64,000 nt of DNA from Pyropia yezoensis (taxonomy: Eukaryota > Rhodophyta > Bangiophyceae > Bangiales > Bangiaceae), in NCBI GenBank assembly GCA_009829735.1, contig CM020618.1, positions 38,602,894 to 38,666,893 of the forward strand, written 5' to 3'. Under the pieces are notes generated by a model. That model was given only the letters and a program-made list of their open reading frames with translations, was not told where the DNA came from and did not search any database. Positions 32,740 to 42,148 of this stretch are shown piece by piece. The first letter of the stretch is position 1; each line of letters starts with the position of its first letter. Both the position numbers and the translations under genes were made by a program.

Positions 32740-35187
32740 ATGTCCTATCCCCAGGTGCTTGAAGAGGAGGAAGACCTCCTGATCGGGGAGGAGATGGAGG
32801 ACGACGCGCCTGTCGGTCCCGACGCCGCGCGTTACGGGGTGAGCTCGTCTGACGACGACGGGCCTGCGGTGTCCGTCCGTCTGTCGGCCGGAGGACTGTC
32901 GTCCGTGTGCAGCGGCACGACGGTGCCGTCGGCCGGAGGTCAACCCGGCGGTCAACCGCGCGTGGCGGCTTCTACCCCCTCTCTGCCGGCTGCCCGGATG
33001 GGGCCTGGTGCCGGTGCCGGCTCACCGCAGGTACCTCAAGATGGTCCGCCCTGCGGCGGAGGTGGCGACCCGCAGCCGACTCCGGCTGGTCAAGGTGGTC
33101 CGGGTGTCCGGGCGGTGACTCCTCGAGGCGGTCCCGACGTTGACGCGGGTGGTGGTGGCGGTGCGACACCCGGTGCGGCGGGTCAAGACGGTGCGGGTGT
33201 CCGCACGGCCGGGGCTCCGGCTCCGGAGGCTGTCCAAGTGCCTTCCCCTTCCGAGGCGGGGGCTACGCCGACGGGTGGTGCCGGCGCCGGTGCCGTACCT
33301 GCGGTGCCGCGGGCGTCGAGCGGTCAAGACGCTCCTTCTCCCATGGCGGTTGACACCGGGAGTTACTCCGGGCGGGCGCCCGCCCTTCTTCTTCCTCCTC
33401 GGCCTCGTCCATCTCCGACGTCGGCCCCTCTGCCGGTGGTGCGTCCCCCGGCGCCCCCGATTCTTCCTGGTCCTGCCCGGGTTGCCCCGTTGGGTGGCGG
33501 CGTCGCCGTGGCGGCGGGTCAACCCGCCATGTCGGTGTCCGACTTGGTGGCTCGGGTTCGAGGCCTCACGGTGCAAGAGTCGATGGAGTCCGATGGGCGT
33601 ATGCGGGTGGAATTCCACCTGGTGCATCCCCGTGGAGAATCCTCCCGGCGCGTCAAGGTGGACCCGTGCTGGGAGCGGGAGTTGGTGCGGCTGGTCAACC
33701 AGCCGAACGCGGTCCGGGTGGAACACCATTGGATCCTGAGTCAGCCGGACGACCGGCATGCGCAGCTCTGGCGCACCCGGGTGGGACGGGGTGAGGTCTA
33801 CCTCGACCCCAACTTCGGGGTCTGCGACTTGATTGCCCCCGCGCTGCCGCGGGAGATTGACTACCCGGCTAGTGCTCGGGGGATTGCGGCGGCGGCGGAG
33901 CCGGTTGCGTTTGGGGAGACGGTGAGCCGTACCGGTCGGTATCCCGACTTTGACTACTACCCGGGGGAACCCCCGTATCTGTCGTTGACGGCTCCCTACC
34001 CGCCCATGGCGGGGTTGAAGTCGGCGTCGAGTTGGCGACGTAACCATGGTGTCATGGCGGATGCGTTCCGCACGGATATAACGTGTGCGTTGCAGACCGG
34101 CAACGGTCGTGCTCCGGTATACACTCCCGTGCGCCCGCCGCTATGGCAGGAGGGGTGGGAACCCGCCTCTGCTTTCCGGTTTGACACCGGCTCCTGCCTC
34201 CGATACTTCGGGAGTGTGTTGGCCTCCCGGCCGGTCCACCCGTTGCAGGGTACCTTCACCCTTGAGGTTACCCTCGGGCAGGCTTCATCCTTCTTGCTGT
34301 CCGTCCGCCGGCAGGGTCGTCTGTTTCATCTTCCGACGGGTGTCCGTCGGCACATCGCGCAGTTGGGCGTGGATCTGATAGCTGCCAAGACCGGGTTGGC
34401 CCGGGAGTTCGAAGCCCTGCTGGCTGTTCACGATGCCGTGAACTGGGCTGGGGTGTTGGCCCTTCCCCCGTACCGGGACCCGCAGGCTGGGGCTTCCCCC
34501 TTGCCTCGTCACTCGTTGCGTGTCCGGCGTACTCAGCCGGGTGATCCTAGTTGCCATGGGTGGGCGTCCACCGAGGCCGTTCCTGACCTGGGTATTCCCA
34601 TGGTTATCCATGACCCTCTTCAGGTCCTTGCTCCGTGGTTCGGTAACCCGATGCCGGCGGCGGTTGGCCGTCGTCCCCGAGAGTGGGGCTCTGTGGGTGG
34701 GGAGCGTGAGGTGTCCCGTCGTCGGGCGGAGTACCGCCGTGGTTACGGTGGAGCCCCTTCGGTAGGGTCCTACCGGGCCTCGTATCAGGTGCCACCGGCT
34801 CCGGTGGTAGCCGTGTCGGCTCCTATGGCTCCTCTGGCTGCGCCAGTGTCACCTCCCGCCCCTGTCCTACATGACGGGGGTCCCCGTCTCTGGTATGAGG
34901 GCGTTGACGCCCTTGTTACCCGCGCCATGCGTGGGGGTGTCTCTGTTAGCTGGGGGGATATCCCCCCAGGTGCTGCGCTGGTTGGGTCAGCGCGTTGCTT
35001 CGGTGGCGTGCTGGACCGCCTCCAGAAAGCTCTGGAGGACGTGGAGGCTGGCCGCAGCACCCTCGTCCAGCTATGCACCGAGGTAACTCGGGTGGTCGAC
35101 CGTCGTGACGTTGCCGACCGGTGGAGCACGGAGGTCTACGCGCTTACGCGTGAGTGGCCTCCCTCGGGCAGTGGGTCTACCCACTGA
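32740..35187 (+). CDS. Element B1 accessory antisense ORF
   Basis: An 815-codon frame on the strand opposite gag and pol, located 585 bp inside the 3' LTR. The N-terminus (MSYPQVLEEEEDLLIGEEME) is acidic. Residues about 50-260 are Gly/Pro/Ala-rich and probably disordered. Residues about 270-640 are compact, with many Trp/Tyr/His. A block at about 400-560 (YPDFDYYPGEPPYL, YFGSV near 489, RRQGRLFHLP near 523) matches the accessory ORF of family A in order and spacing. A C-terminal helix-rich tail follows. The upstream ATG possibilities lie in leader-like sequence, so I take 32740 (context ATCATGTCC) because it opens the acidic conserved start that B2 shares. No known domain recognised; long conserved openness in two copies argues for function. 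Confidence 0.78.
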   Translation: MSYPQVLEEEEDLLIGEEMEDDAPVGPDAARYGVSSSDDDGPAVSVRLSAGGLSSVCSGTTVPSAGGQPGGQPRVAASTPSLPAARMGPGAGAGSPQVPQDGPPCGGGGDPQPTPAGQGGPGVRAVTPRGGPDVDAGGGGGATPGAAGQDGAGVRTAGAPAPEAVQVPSPSEAGATPTGGAGAGAVPAVPRASSGQDAPSPMAVDTGSYSGRAPALLLPPRPRPSPTSAPLPVVRPPAPPILPGPARVAPLGGGVAVAAGQPAMSVSDLVARVRGLTVQESMESDGRMRVEFHLVHPRGESSRRVKVDPCWERELVRLVNQPNAVRVEHHWILSQPDDRHAQLWRTRVGRGEVYLDPNFGVCDLIAPALPREIDYPASARGIAAAAEPVAFGETVSRTGRYPDFDYYPGEPPYLSLTAPYPPMAGLKSASSWRRNHGVMADAFRTDITCALQTGNGRAPVYTPVRPPLWQEGWEPASAFRFDTGSCLRYFGSVLASRPVHPLQGTFTLEVTLGQASSFLLSVRRQGRLFHLPTGVRRHIAQLGVDLIAAKTGLAREFEALLAVHDAVNWAGVLALPPYRDPQAGASPLPRHSLRVRRTQPGDPSCHGWASTEAVPDLGIPMVIHDPLQVLAPWFGNPMPAAVGRRPREWGSVGGEREVSRRRAEYRRGYGGAPSVGSYRASYQVPPAPVVAVSAPMAPLAAPVSPPAPVLHDGGPRLWYEGVDALVTRAMRGGVSVSWGDIPPGAALVGSARCFGGVLDRLQKALEDVEAGRSTLVQLCTEVTRVVDRRDVADRWSTEVYALTREWPPSGSGSTH

Positions 35188-35667
35188 GGAGTGCTATTGT
35201 TTGTGCGGGAGAGGGCCCCGGCAACCCTTATGGTAGCCGGGTAGTAGTGAGTATAAACTCATCCCCCGCTGGGGGCATTGCTTGCCTCTGTTTGCTGCCC
35301 TGGGGAGTACCCCTTCTGGCTCAGTGGTGCCTTGCCTCCCGTCCAACTTCTTCCGGTTGGTTCATGCTTGGGGAGGTTATCCTCCCTCACTTTGTGTCTT
35401 GGCTTGGGGAGGTCATCCTCCCGTGTAAGCTCCCTAGTTACTTCGATATTATCGGAGTTAGCCTTTACCTTTAAGTTAACTTATTAAGGTTCAGGTTTTT
35501 ACTTAGTTACCTAAGCTTAGCTCTACTTAGTTACCTAAGCTTGGTTCGACTTAGAAACCTAAGTCTGATTTGACTTAGAAACCTAAGTCTGCCGTAACCA
35601 TGTCACACCCTACTTAGTAGGTATAAGCCTCACCCCCCAACAGCCGAAGTCGGTGTCGGTTGGGTTG
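35188..35667. other. Convergent intergenic spacer of B1
   Basis: About 480 bp between the stops of the accessory ORF (plus) and pol (minus). It is AT-rich for this element and holds the tandem hairpin array. It probably carries the transcription-end signals of both units; that is inference. Confidence 0.55.
35502..35595. repeat. 24-bp tandem hairpin array in B1 (four units)
   Basis: Four units of period 24 bp, each containing CTTAG-N4-CTAAG (35502-35515, 35526-35539, 35550-35563, 35574-35587). Inner loops are TTAC or AAAC. Each unit can form a 5-bp stem in DNA or RNA. B2 has three units at the same place. Confidence 0.85.
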
Positions 35668-38600
35668 TTACAGTAGGCGTCGTCGCCTCATGTAAGGCAT
35701 GAGTAGTTGGCGGGGTATATTCGCCGCCTGTTCCCAGGTGGGTGAGTCGTATCCGACCCACATAACCTTGACGTACCAGGGTCCTGGTATGTCCGGGTCG
35801 GTGTGTCCGACCACGCTCTCTACTTGGTATGGAATCCCATCCGGTCCCACCGGGTCATCCGACCGGTGGGTTGTAAGAGCTTCATGTAGCAACCCAGCCG
35901 GTACCGGCTGAGGCTGTTCCGGCTTCGGAGCAGGTGTGACATCATTCATACTGATGCGTTGGATCTCCGTATCGGAGTGTAAGATAACAGAGTGGTCATC
36001 TCTGTGGAGGATCTGGTACGGTCCCTTGACCGGTTGCATAAGCTTGTTCCCTCGGAACTTCTGGTGTCTGATATAGACCCAGTCACCTGTTACCAGGGTT
36101 GCGTTGCGCACCCGTAGTCGGGCGTCGAAGTTCTTCTTGTATCGAAGTTGTGTTCTGTCAAGGGCACCCTTGAGCTTAGGAATCATCCACGATAGCTTGG
36201 CCAACCAAGCTAGGTGGATGCGTTCGGCGGGTCGGCCCTTCGGTGTATCATACCGAGTGCACCTGCCTGGCGGCAGCGTCAGGTTACCGACGCCTAGTGG
36301 CATGACCCATTCCAGTGGGGCGATGTTGGTACTCCGATGTGGCCTGGCATTGTATGCCAGGGTGAGTACGGACAGAAGCCTGTCCCAAGTGTTCGTGTGC
36401 TCTGCCACGTAGCACTGTAGCATCTTGACGATGGTGCGGTTGAACCGCTCCACCTGCCCGTTGGACTGCGGGTGGTAGTCGGATGCCCGACGTGGTTCGA
36501 TACCGAACATGCCCAGGACCTTAGTGCAGAATGCCGACGTAAGGTTTGCTCCGTTATCGGAGAGGAGTTGCTTCATGACTCCGTATGCACTGATCCAGTG
36601 GTCAACCACTGCGTTCATAATCGTGTATGCCGTATCATTCGGGATGGCTGCCGCTCGTGACAGCTTGGTGAATCGGTCAGACATGACCAGGATGTACCTG
36701 TTCCCTTCTTCCGTTACCGGAAGTGGCCCGAGTATGTCGATAGCGACTTGCTCGTTGGGCCCATCGGGTGGGAATAGCTTCATGGCAGACGCCTGCCTAT
36801 GTAGACTCATGCGGTTACGCGCACAGGGGTGGCATCCCCTTACGTGGTCGACCACGTCGACGGCCATTGCTGGCCAGTAGAAGAACCTTCGCATTGCTGC
36901 GAACATACGTGAACCCCCCGGGTGTCCGGCTGTAGGGTTCTCATGTTCTCGTTCCATGACGGCTTGCCGTAAGGACACGGGAACCACGACTTGATGTCGT
37001 CCATCGGCGGGTGCCCGCCGGTATATGAGTCCGTCTTCGTTCTCGGAGAAGATGCCGGCCGTACCGGCCAGGAGGTTAGCACGATGACGTCTACAGTCAT
37101 CGTCGTTGGCCTGTGCCTCGCGGAAGTCCGCGAGGGTCAATGGGCACGCAAGGTGTGCCATGGTATGGTCAGCCATACCCTGGGTAGCATTACCCACCAT
37201 GCACACCGGTACCACCGGGATGTCCTCGTCCACCGGGCGGGTATCCCCCGCTCGGGGTGTCGAGTCGAGACAACGCGTCTCCGAGGTGGTGGGTTGACCC
37301 AGCCTTATACACCGTGCGGTAGTCGTGCTCGGCCATCTTCAGCCTCCATCGGGCTAGCCTCCCATGGCTATCGGAATCCTTGTCACCAAGGTTGAGGAGC
37401 CATCGTAGGGGTTCGTGGTCGGACCTCACGATGAACCTGGAGCCCTCCAGGTATGGACGGAGCAGTTGCACTGCCCATATAACTCCGAGGCATTCACGCT
37501 CGGTGGCACTATAGTTCCGCTCAGCCGGGTTGAGTGTCCGGCTGAAGTACCCTACCGGACGTAGGTCCGGGATAACGTTATCGGTACCGATCAACGTCTC
37601 TCCCTGTAACAGGGTGCATCCCACTTGTGTATCACATGCATCGACATCGATGACGAAGGTACCCCGTCTATGCGGTAACGCAAGGACTGGCGGGGCTAGT
37701 AGGGCTCGCTTCAGCGACTCGAATGCCTCCTCTTCGCTAGGCGAAGGGGGTTGGAGTACCTTGGGTAAGGTACTGCTCGTAAGAACCGTTAACGGTTTAG
37801 CTATCCGAGCGAAGTCCTTGACGAACCGTCGGTATACATTGCACATTCCCAGGAAGCTCTTGAGCTGCGTCTGGGTGTTAGGGAACCGGGCATCCCGGAG
37901 TGGCCCGGGTATTGGCTTCGAGTACCCGTAGTTTACCAGGGGTTATCTGGTGGCCCAGATATTCGACCGTCTGTTGGAAGAAGGCGCACTTCTTCAGACG
38001 CAGGGGTTACCCCGGCGTTCCTCAAGAGGGTGAGTACCTTGTCAACATGTTGTACATGGTCATCCATGTTACGCGAGAAGACGATGACGTCATCGAGGTA
38101 CACTAGGCAGTTACGCCACTTCACCCCAGACAGTATGATGTCGATAGCCCGCTGGAATGTAGCGGGGGCGTTGGACAATCCGAAGGGCATCCTTAGGAAC
38201 TCGTACACTCCACTGTGACAGACGAATGCCGTCTTGGGGATATCCTCGTCCGCCACCGGGATCTGCCAGTATCCGGCGTTGCAGTCGATGGTGGTAAACA
38301 CCGTAGCCTCCCCCAGGGAGTCGATGCATTCATCCATCCTTGGTAAAGGGTATGAGTCCTTCTTGGTAACCAAGTTGAGGCGTCGATAATCGATGCAAAA
38401 CCGAGGGGTTTGATCCTTCTTCGGCACAATAACGACTGGGGCACCCCATTCCGACATCGAAGGTCGGATCACCTTAGCTTCACTCATCCTCTTCACTTCT
38501 CCATCAACGATCTCTCGTTGCATAGGTCCCGCTCGTGCGGTTGTGAGCGGCGGGTCGTGCGCCTGGTACCAGGTCTATACGATGTTGGGTTGCCCCAATG

Positions 38601-38778
38601 GTCCCCAAGGCCCGCCTGTCCACATAACGTCATGCTTTCTTAGCATCCGTCGTACCCCTTCGGCTACCGAAGGGGGAAGGTGGTCGAGGTCAGCCTCGGC
38701 CAGTGCCTTCAAGGCCTCTTGGTCCTTTGGCGGCAGGTCCGCCGGAGCCGCCGATGGGTTAGGCTTCCCGTCATCGGG
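35668..38778 (-). pseudogene. Element B1 pol region (truncated by the gap)
   Basis: Near-identical to the matching part of B2 pol: reverse transcriptase, RNase H, integrase with its H2C2 finger and D-D-E core, and the C-terminal chromodomain-like segment, ending at the stop at 35668. The protease part would fall in the N gap. This region is broken in a few places compared with B2 and is treated as a fossil. Confidence 0.85.
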
Positions 38779-39278
38779 NNNNNNNNNNNNNNNNNNNNNN
38801 NNNNNNNNNNNNNNNNNNNNNNNNNNNNNNNNNNNNNNNNNNNNNNNNNNNNNNNNNNNNNNNNNNNNNNNNNNNNNNNNNNNNNNNNNNNNNNNNNNNN
38901 NNNNNNNNNNNNNNNNNNNNNNNNNNNNNNNNNNNNNNNNNNNNNNNNNNNNNNNNNNNNNNNNNNNNNNNNNNNNNNNNNNNNNNNNNNNNNNNNNNNN
39001 NNNNNNNNNNNNNNNNNNNNNNNNNNNNNNNNNNNNNNNNNNNNNNNNNNNNNNNNNNNNNNNNNNNNNNNNNNNNNNNNNNNNNNNNNNNNNNNNNNNN
39101 NNNNNNNNNNNNNNNNNNNNNNNNNNNNNNNNNNNNNNNNNNNNNNNNNNNNNNNNNNNNNNNNNNNNNNNNNNNNNNNNNNNNNNNNNNNNNNNNNNNN
39201 NNNNNNNNNNNNNNNNNNNNNNNNNNNNNNNNNNNNNNNNNNNNNNNNNNNNNNNNNNNNNNNNNNNNNNNNNNNNNN
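38779..39278. other. Assembly gap (500 N) inside B1
   Basis: Exactly 500 N. Flanks correspond to 51345 and 53519 in B2, so the missing sequence is expected to be about 2173 bp if B1 resembles B2. Confidence 0.97.
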
Positions 39279-40359
39279 GGCGAAGAATGCCTCGCACCCG
39301 TTCATCAACAAAGAACGGGAGGATCTCCAGAGCCAGCCCCTCGTTAACGAGCGCCTTGTCTGCGGCTGCCTTGAAGCTAGTCAAGAAGCCGATGACTGCC
39401 AACGGGCGTCCGTTCGGCCCCCCGAACATAGGGACTCCCTTCATAAGGGTCTGCATAGAGCGGATCGCCCGATGCGACGTATTACGCATCGATTCCGATA
39501 CGGTGGTAGAGCGGTCCTCCAAACGATAACGTTCCGGAGTAAGAACCGACCGGAAGACCTCGTTGACGATCTCCGTGTCAGCGTCCTGGATATCCAGTCG
39601 CTTAGCCAGTTGATGAGCGAACTCATCGGACTCCATCCGCTTCAGTAGGCTCGCAGTTACCTGCGCGGTCATAGCTTCCACCACTGAAGATGGTACTTCA
39701 GGCGTCGGCACCTCGGGAACCCGAGTTGCCGGGCCTCCTTCGTCGTGGGGGTACTGCGAGAGGGTACCTCCTCCCCCAATAACCGACTCTCCCCCGGCGT
39801 ACGTATCTGCCGGGTCGTGTCCGCGGAGTCCGCTTCGGGTGCTCCGAGCGTATCGCTCCGTGTGACTCCGTTCCAACTCTGCCGACGAGTCGGACCCATA
39901 CCCCATTGTGTCCGGGGGTTGTCCAGGAGTAGCAACCCCGGGATTGACCCTGGTGGACTCCGAAAGTAGTCCGGCCGGTTCGAACCGTACCGGTGTGGGA
40001 GGAACACGACGGGGTCCCGTCGTGTGCCGTGTTGACATCAACACTGCCATTGCGTCCTCCGTCCGATCTTGACGGGCGTCGAGCCCGGAAAACCGGGCCT
40101 CGATGCGGGCCAATGATGCCATCAGGGAATCCCCTGGTGAAGGAGGCGGCGGAGTGAGGTCGGTCGACGACAGTTGAGGCGGGCCCCCGCCTCCTGCCGT
40201 CCGAGCCGTGCCAAACGTCGATCCGGCACCGGAAAGCATTGGCGTCTCAATGTTATCGATCGGGTTCCCGATCCCGGTTCCCGTAGTCACCTCCGGAGTC
40301 GGCGTCGACGCCGATCCGTCATCTTGAACGTTCCCCGTCTCTTGGGTAGACATAGTCAC
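39279..40359 (-). CDS. Element B1 gag, N-terminal part
   Basis: Reads from ATG at 40359 down to the gap and is almost identical to the start of B2 gag (MTMSTQETGNVQDDG...). It covers the Pro/Ser/Thr-rich N-terminus and the beginning of the helical capsid-like region. The CCHC knuckle part lies in the gap. Confidence 0.85.
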
Positions 40360-40560
40360 AATCAGTCAACTGACGCAACGACCACCACGAATAAGAGAGC
40401 GAGGGGGTAGATTGGGGAGAGTAACAGTAGGTCACAGTCACAGGTAAAAGCTCAACACAATCGATCAGGTCGCAACACCACGAGTACAAGAAAAGGACCG
40501 GATCCCTATCCGTGTGCCAGGGCCGAAGACGGCGTCACCACAAGGGTGACGGAAACCCGT

Positions 40561-40577
40561 CCCCTGCTGCTCCACCA
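40561..40577 (-). promoter_or_regulatory. Element B1 primer-binding site
   Basis: Minus strand reads TGGTGGAGCAGCAGGGG, one base inside the 5' LTR. It is complementary to a tRNA 3' end (...CCACCA). The same 17-mer is used by B2 (54801-54817) and by element A (44192-44208). I did not assign the tRNA species. Confidence 0.75.
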
Positions 40578-40578
40578 A

Positions 40579-40941
40579 TGTAGCACAATAGGAATCCGTC
40601 GCACGTCCACTCTCAGGGAACACTCACCAAGGGGGATCGGCACCAACGTCACCGGGAGGCCAAGGTTGCTGTCCTTGGAGCGCAAGCCACGGGACCAAGA
40701 TGGGAGCCCAAATGGGAGGGGTTTGTTGTTCTACCTTGGCCGGCGGTGGATTCGCCGCCGGCCCCCTCGTTATAAACCCTCGGAGACACTACTAACTACC
40801 CTCCACCCCAAGAGGCAAGTCCCTCTGGTCATACGTAACTTATAGATACCGTGACCAGTACGGACTCTCAAATTGAAAGTTAAGGATTAGAAGTAGCCCC
40901 CCTAATATTAGGGTCACAATACGGACAACCATATTGCTACA
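40579..40941 (-). repeat. Element B1 right (5') LTR
   Basis: 363 bp, about four differences from 31792-32154. Followed by CCTCG, the target duplication, where element A's pol resumes. Confidence 0.93.
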
Positions 40942-42148
40942 CCTCGATCACATCGAGGGCCTCCATGCGAGCAACTTGCTCCTTAACGAGGGCCCTTGAG
41001 CGAGGTCCTCCCCTATACGGTTGTTGGCGTATAGGGGGTGCACCGGGCTTCAACTCGATCCGGTGTTGGGTGGCTCTCATGAGTCCCAATTGACCATCCC
41101 ACAACTTGTGATATTGGTCCAAGAGGCGTTCAACTTGAACCCTCAACCTGGGGGGGACACCCTCCATGTTCACATGGGGTCGAGGAGAGGCGGCCGACTT
41201 GGCTTGATGCTTCTCCTTTCCGGACTTCGGGTCGCTACTTGCGCCCGCGTTGAGGGTGACCGCTACTACCGGCCCCTCGTGTTGGTCGATATAGCCGAAC
41301 TTGGCTCCCGATTTGAAGTACTTGGGCGTCGGGCTCAGGTTCATCACCTGGATCCTCCACGGGACTCCGGCTTTGGAGTCCATCGTGCCAAGGGCAGCAT
41401 GCACTTGGTGCTTGCGAGCAAGACGGGGGTGAGGGTGCACCAACCCGTTCCCCGTAAAATCAGTTACAACATCAACGTGCGCCACCGAGTTGGGGGGCAA
41501 CGTGACTTTGCGGGCTAAACGCAGGGTAGCAGTAAACCCTTCCCTCACCGAACAAACAGGCTTCGACTGTGAGACTGTCACAGGAGCCACAGACTTTCCC
41601 TTACCAAGGATGGGGATAGTCTCCCCATTCATCAACTTGACCCAGTACTCAGGGCCACAAATCAAAGGCACTTGTGTAACAACATAAGGGGTACCCAGAA
41701 GCAGGGGTACCGATATATTCTCAACTACGCCATAGGTCACGTCGACCTCATGGGTCCCCAACCTAGTTGGTAGGGTCACGGCACCAACGATGGGAAGTAC
41801 CCCACCATTGATGTCGATCATATGGTCAGCTTTGGACCTCCAGCGTTGGAGCTTCACCTCCTTTGGTAATAGCGACTTGCGTATCAAGGAGGCTCCTGAC
41901 CCGGTTTCAAGTACGATACGGGTACAGCATGCACGGCCGGGGGCAAGTTGCACCCGTCCAGCCACCTGGAAGTTCTCACCCGTCAGCACCGCGATGACCC
42001 GACGTGGGTTTACGTTCTTGGGGAGTCTTACCCGAGGTGGGCGGACTCCCTTAGGTCGCCGCAGTATCCGGCACGGTTGGTTCGTCCTCCTGGCCCACTT
42101 GGGCGAGGCTGCCGTTGTGAGCTTCGGACGACCAGCCCCAACGGTCAT
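40942..42148 (-). CDS. Element A pol, 5' segment (protease and start of RT)
   Basis: Starts at ATG 42148, overlapping the gag stop in an ATGA arrangement, which suggests termination-reinitiation or frameshift expression. An aspartic-protease-like motif ETGSGASLIRK (residues about 80-90) replaces the usual DTG by ETG. The protease fold continues to about residue 170. A linker and the RT entry motif (RATQHRIELKPGAPPIRQQP) follow. The segment ends where B1 is inserted. Confidence 0.85.

Larger units (their letters stand above)
31792..40941 (-). mobile_element. Element B1: Ty3/gypsy chromodomain element inserted in A's pol
   Basis: 363-bp LTRs (31792-32154 and 40579-40941) begin TGTAGCA and end TGCTACA. 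The target duplication is CCTCG (31787-31791 and 40942-40946). Same family and layout as B2 (gag and pol minus, accessory ORF plus). A 500-N gap covers the pol/gag junction. Comparison with B2 shows that about 2.17 kb belongs there, so the real length is about 10.8 kb. The LTRs differ at about four positions. The copy is broken, with a few breaks besides the gap. Confidence 0.93.

Noticed and set aside
33022-34047. Minus-strand ORF inside the B1 accessory ORF (also 45614-46639 in B2)
   Set aside because: Arg/His-rich reverse shadow of the accessory frame; it is present in both copies only because they are nearly identical.
35502-35595. CRISPR-like array
   Set aside because: Short palindromic units with period 24 and no distinct spacers, in a eukaryotic retrotransposon; a simple tandem hairpin repeat.
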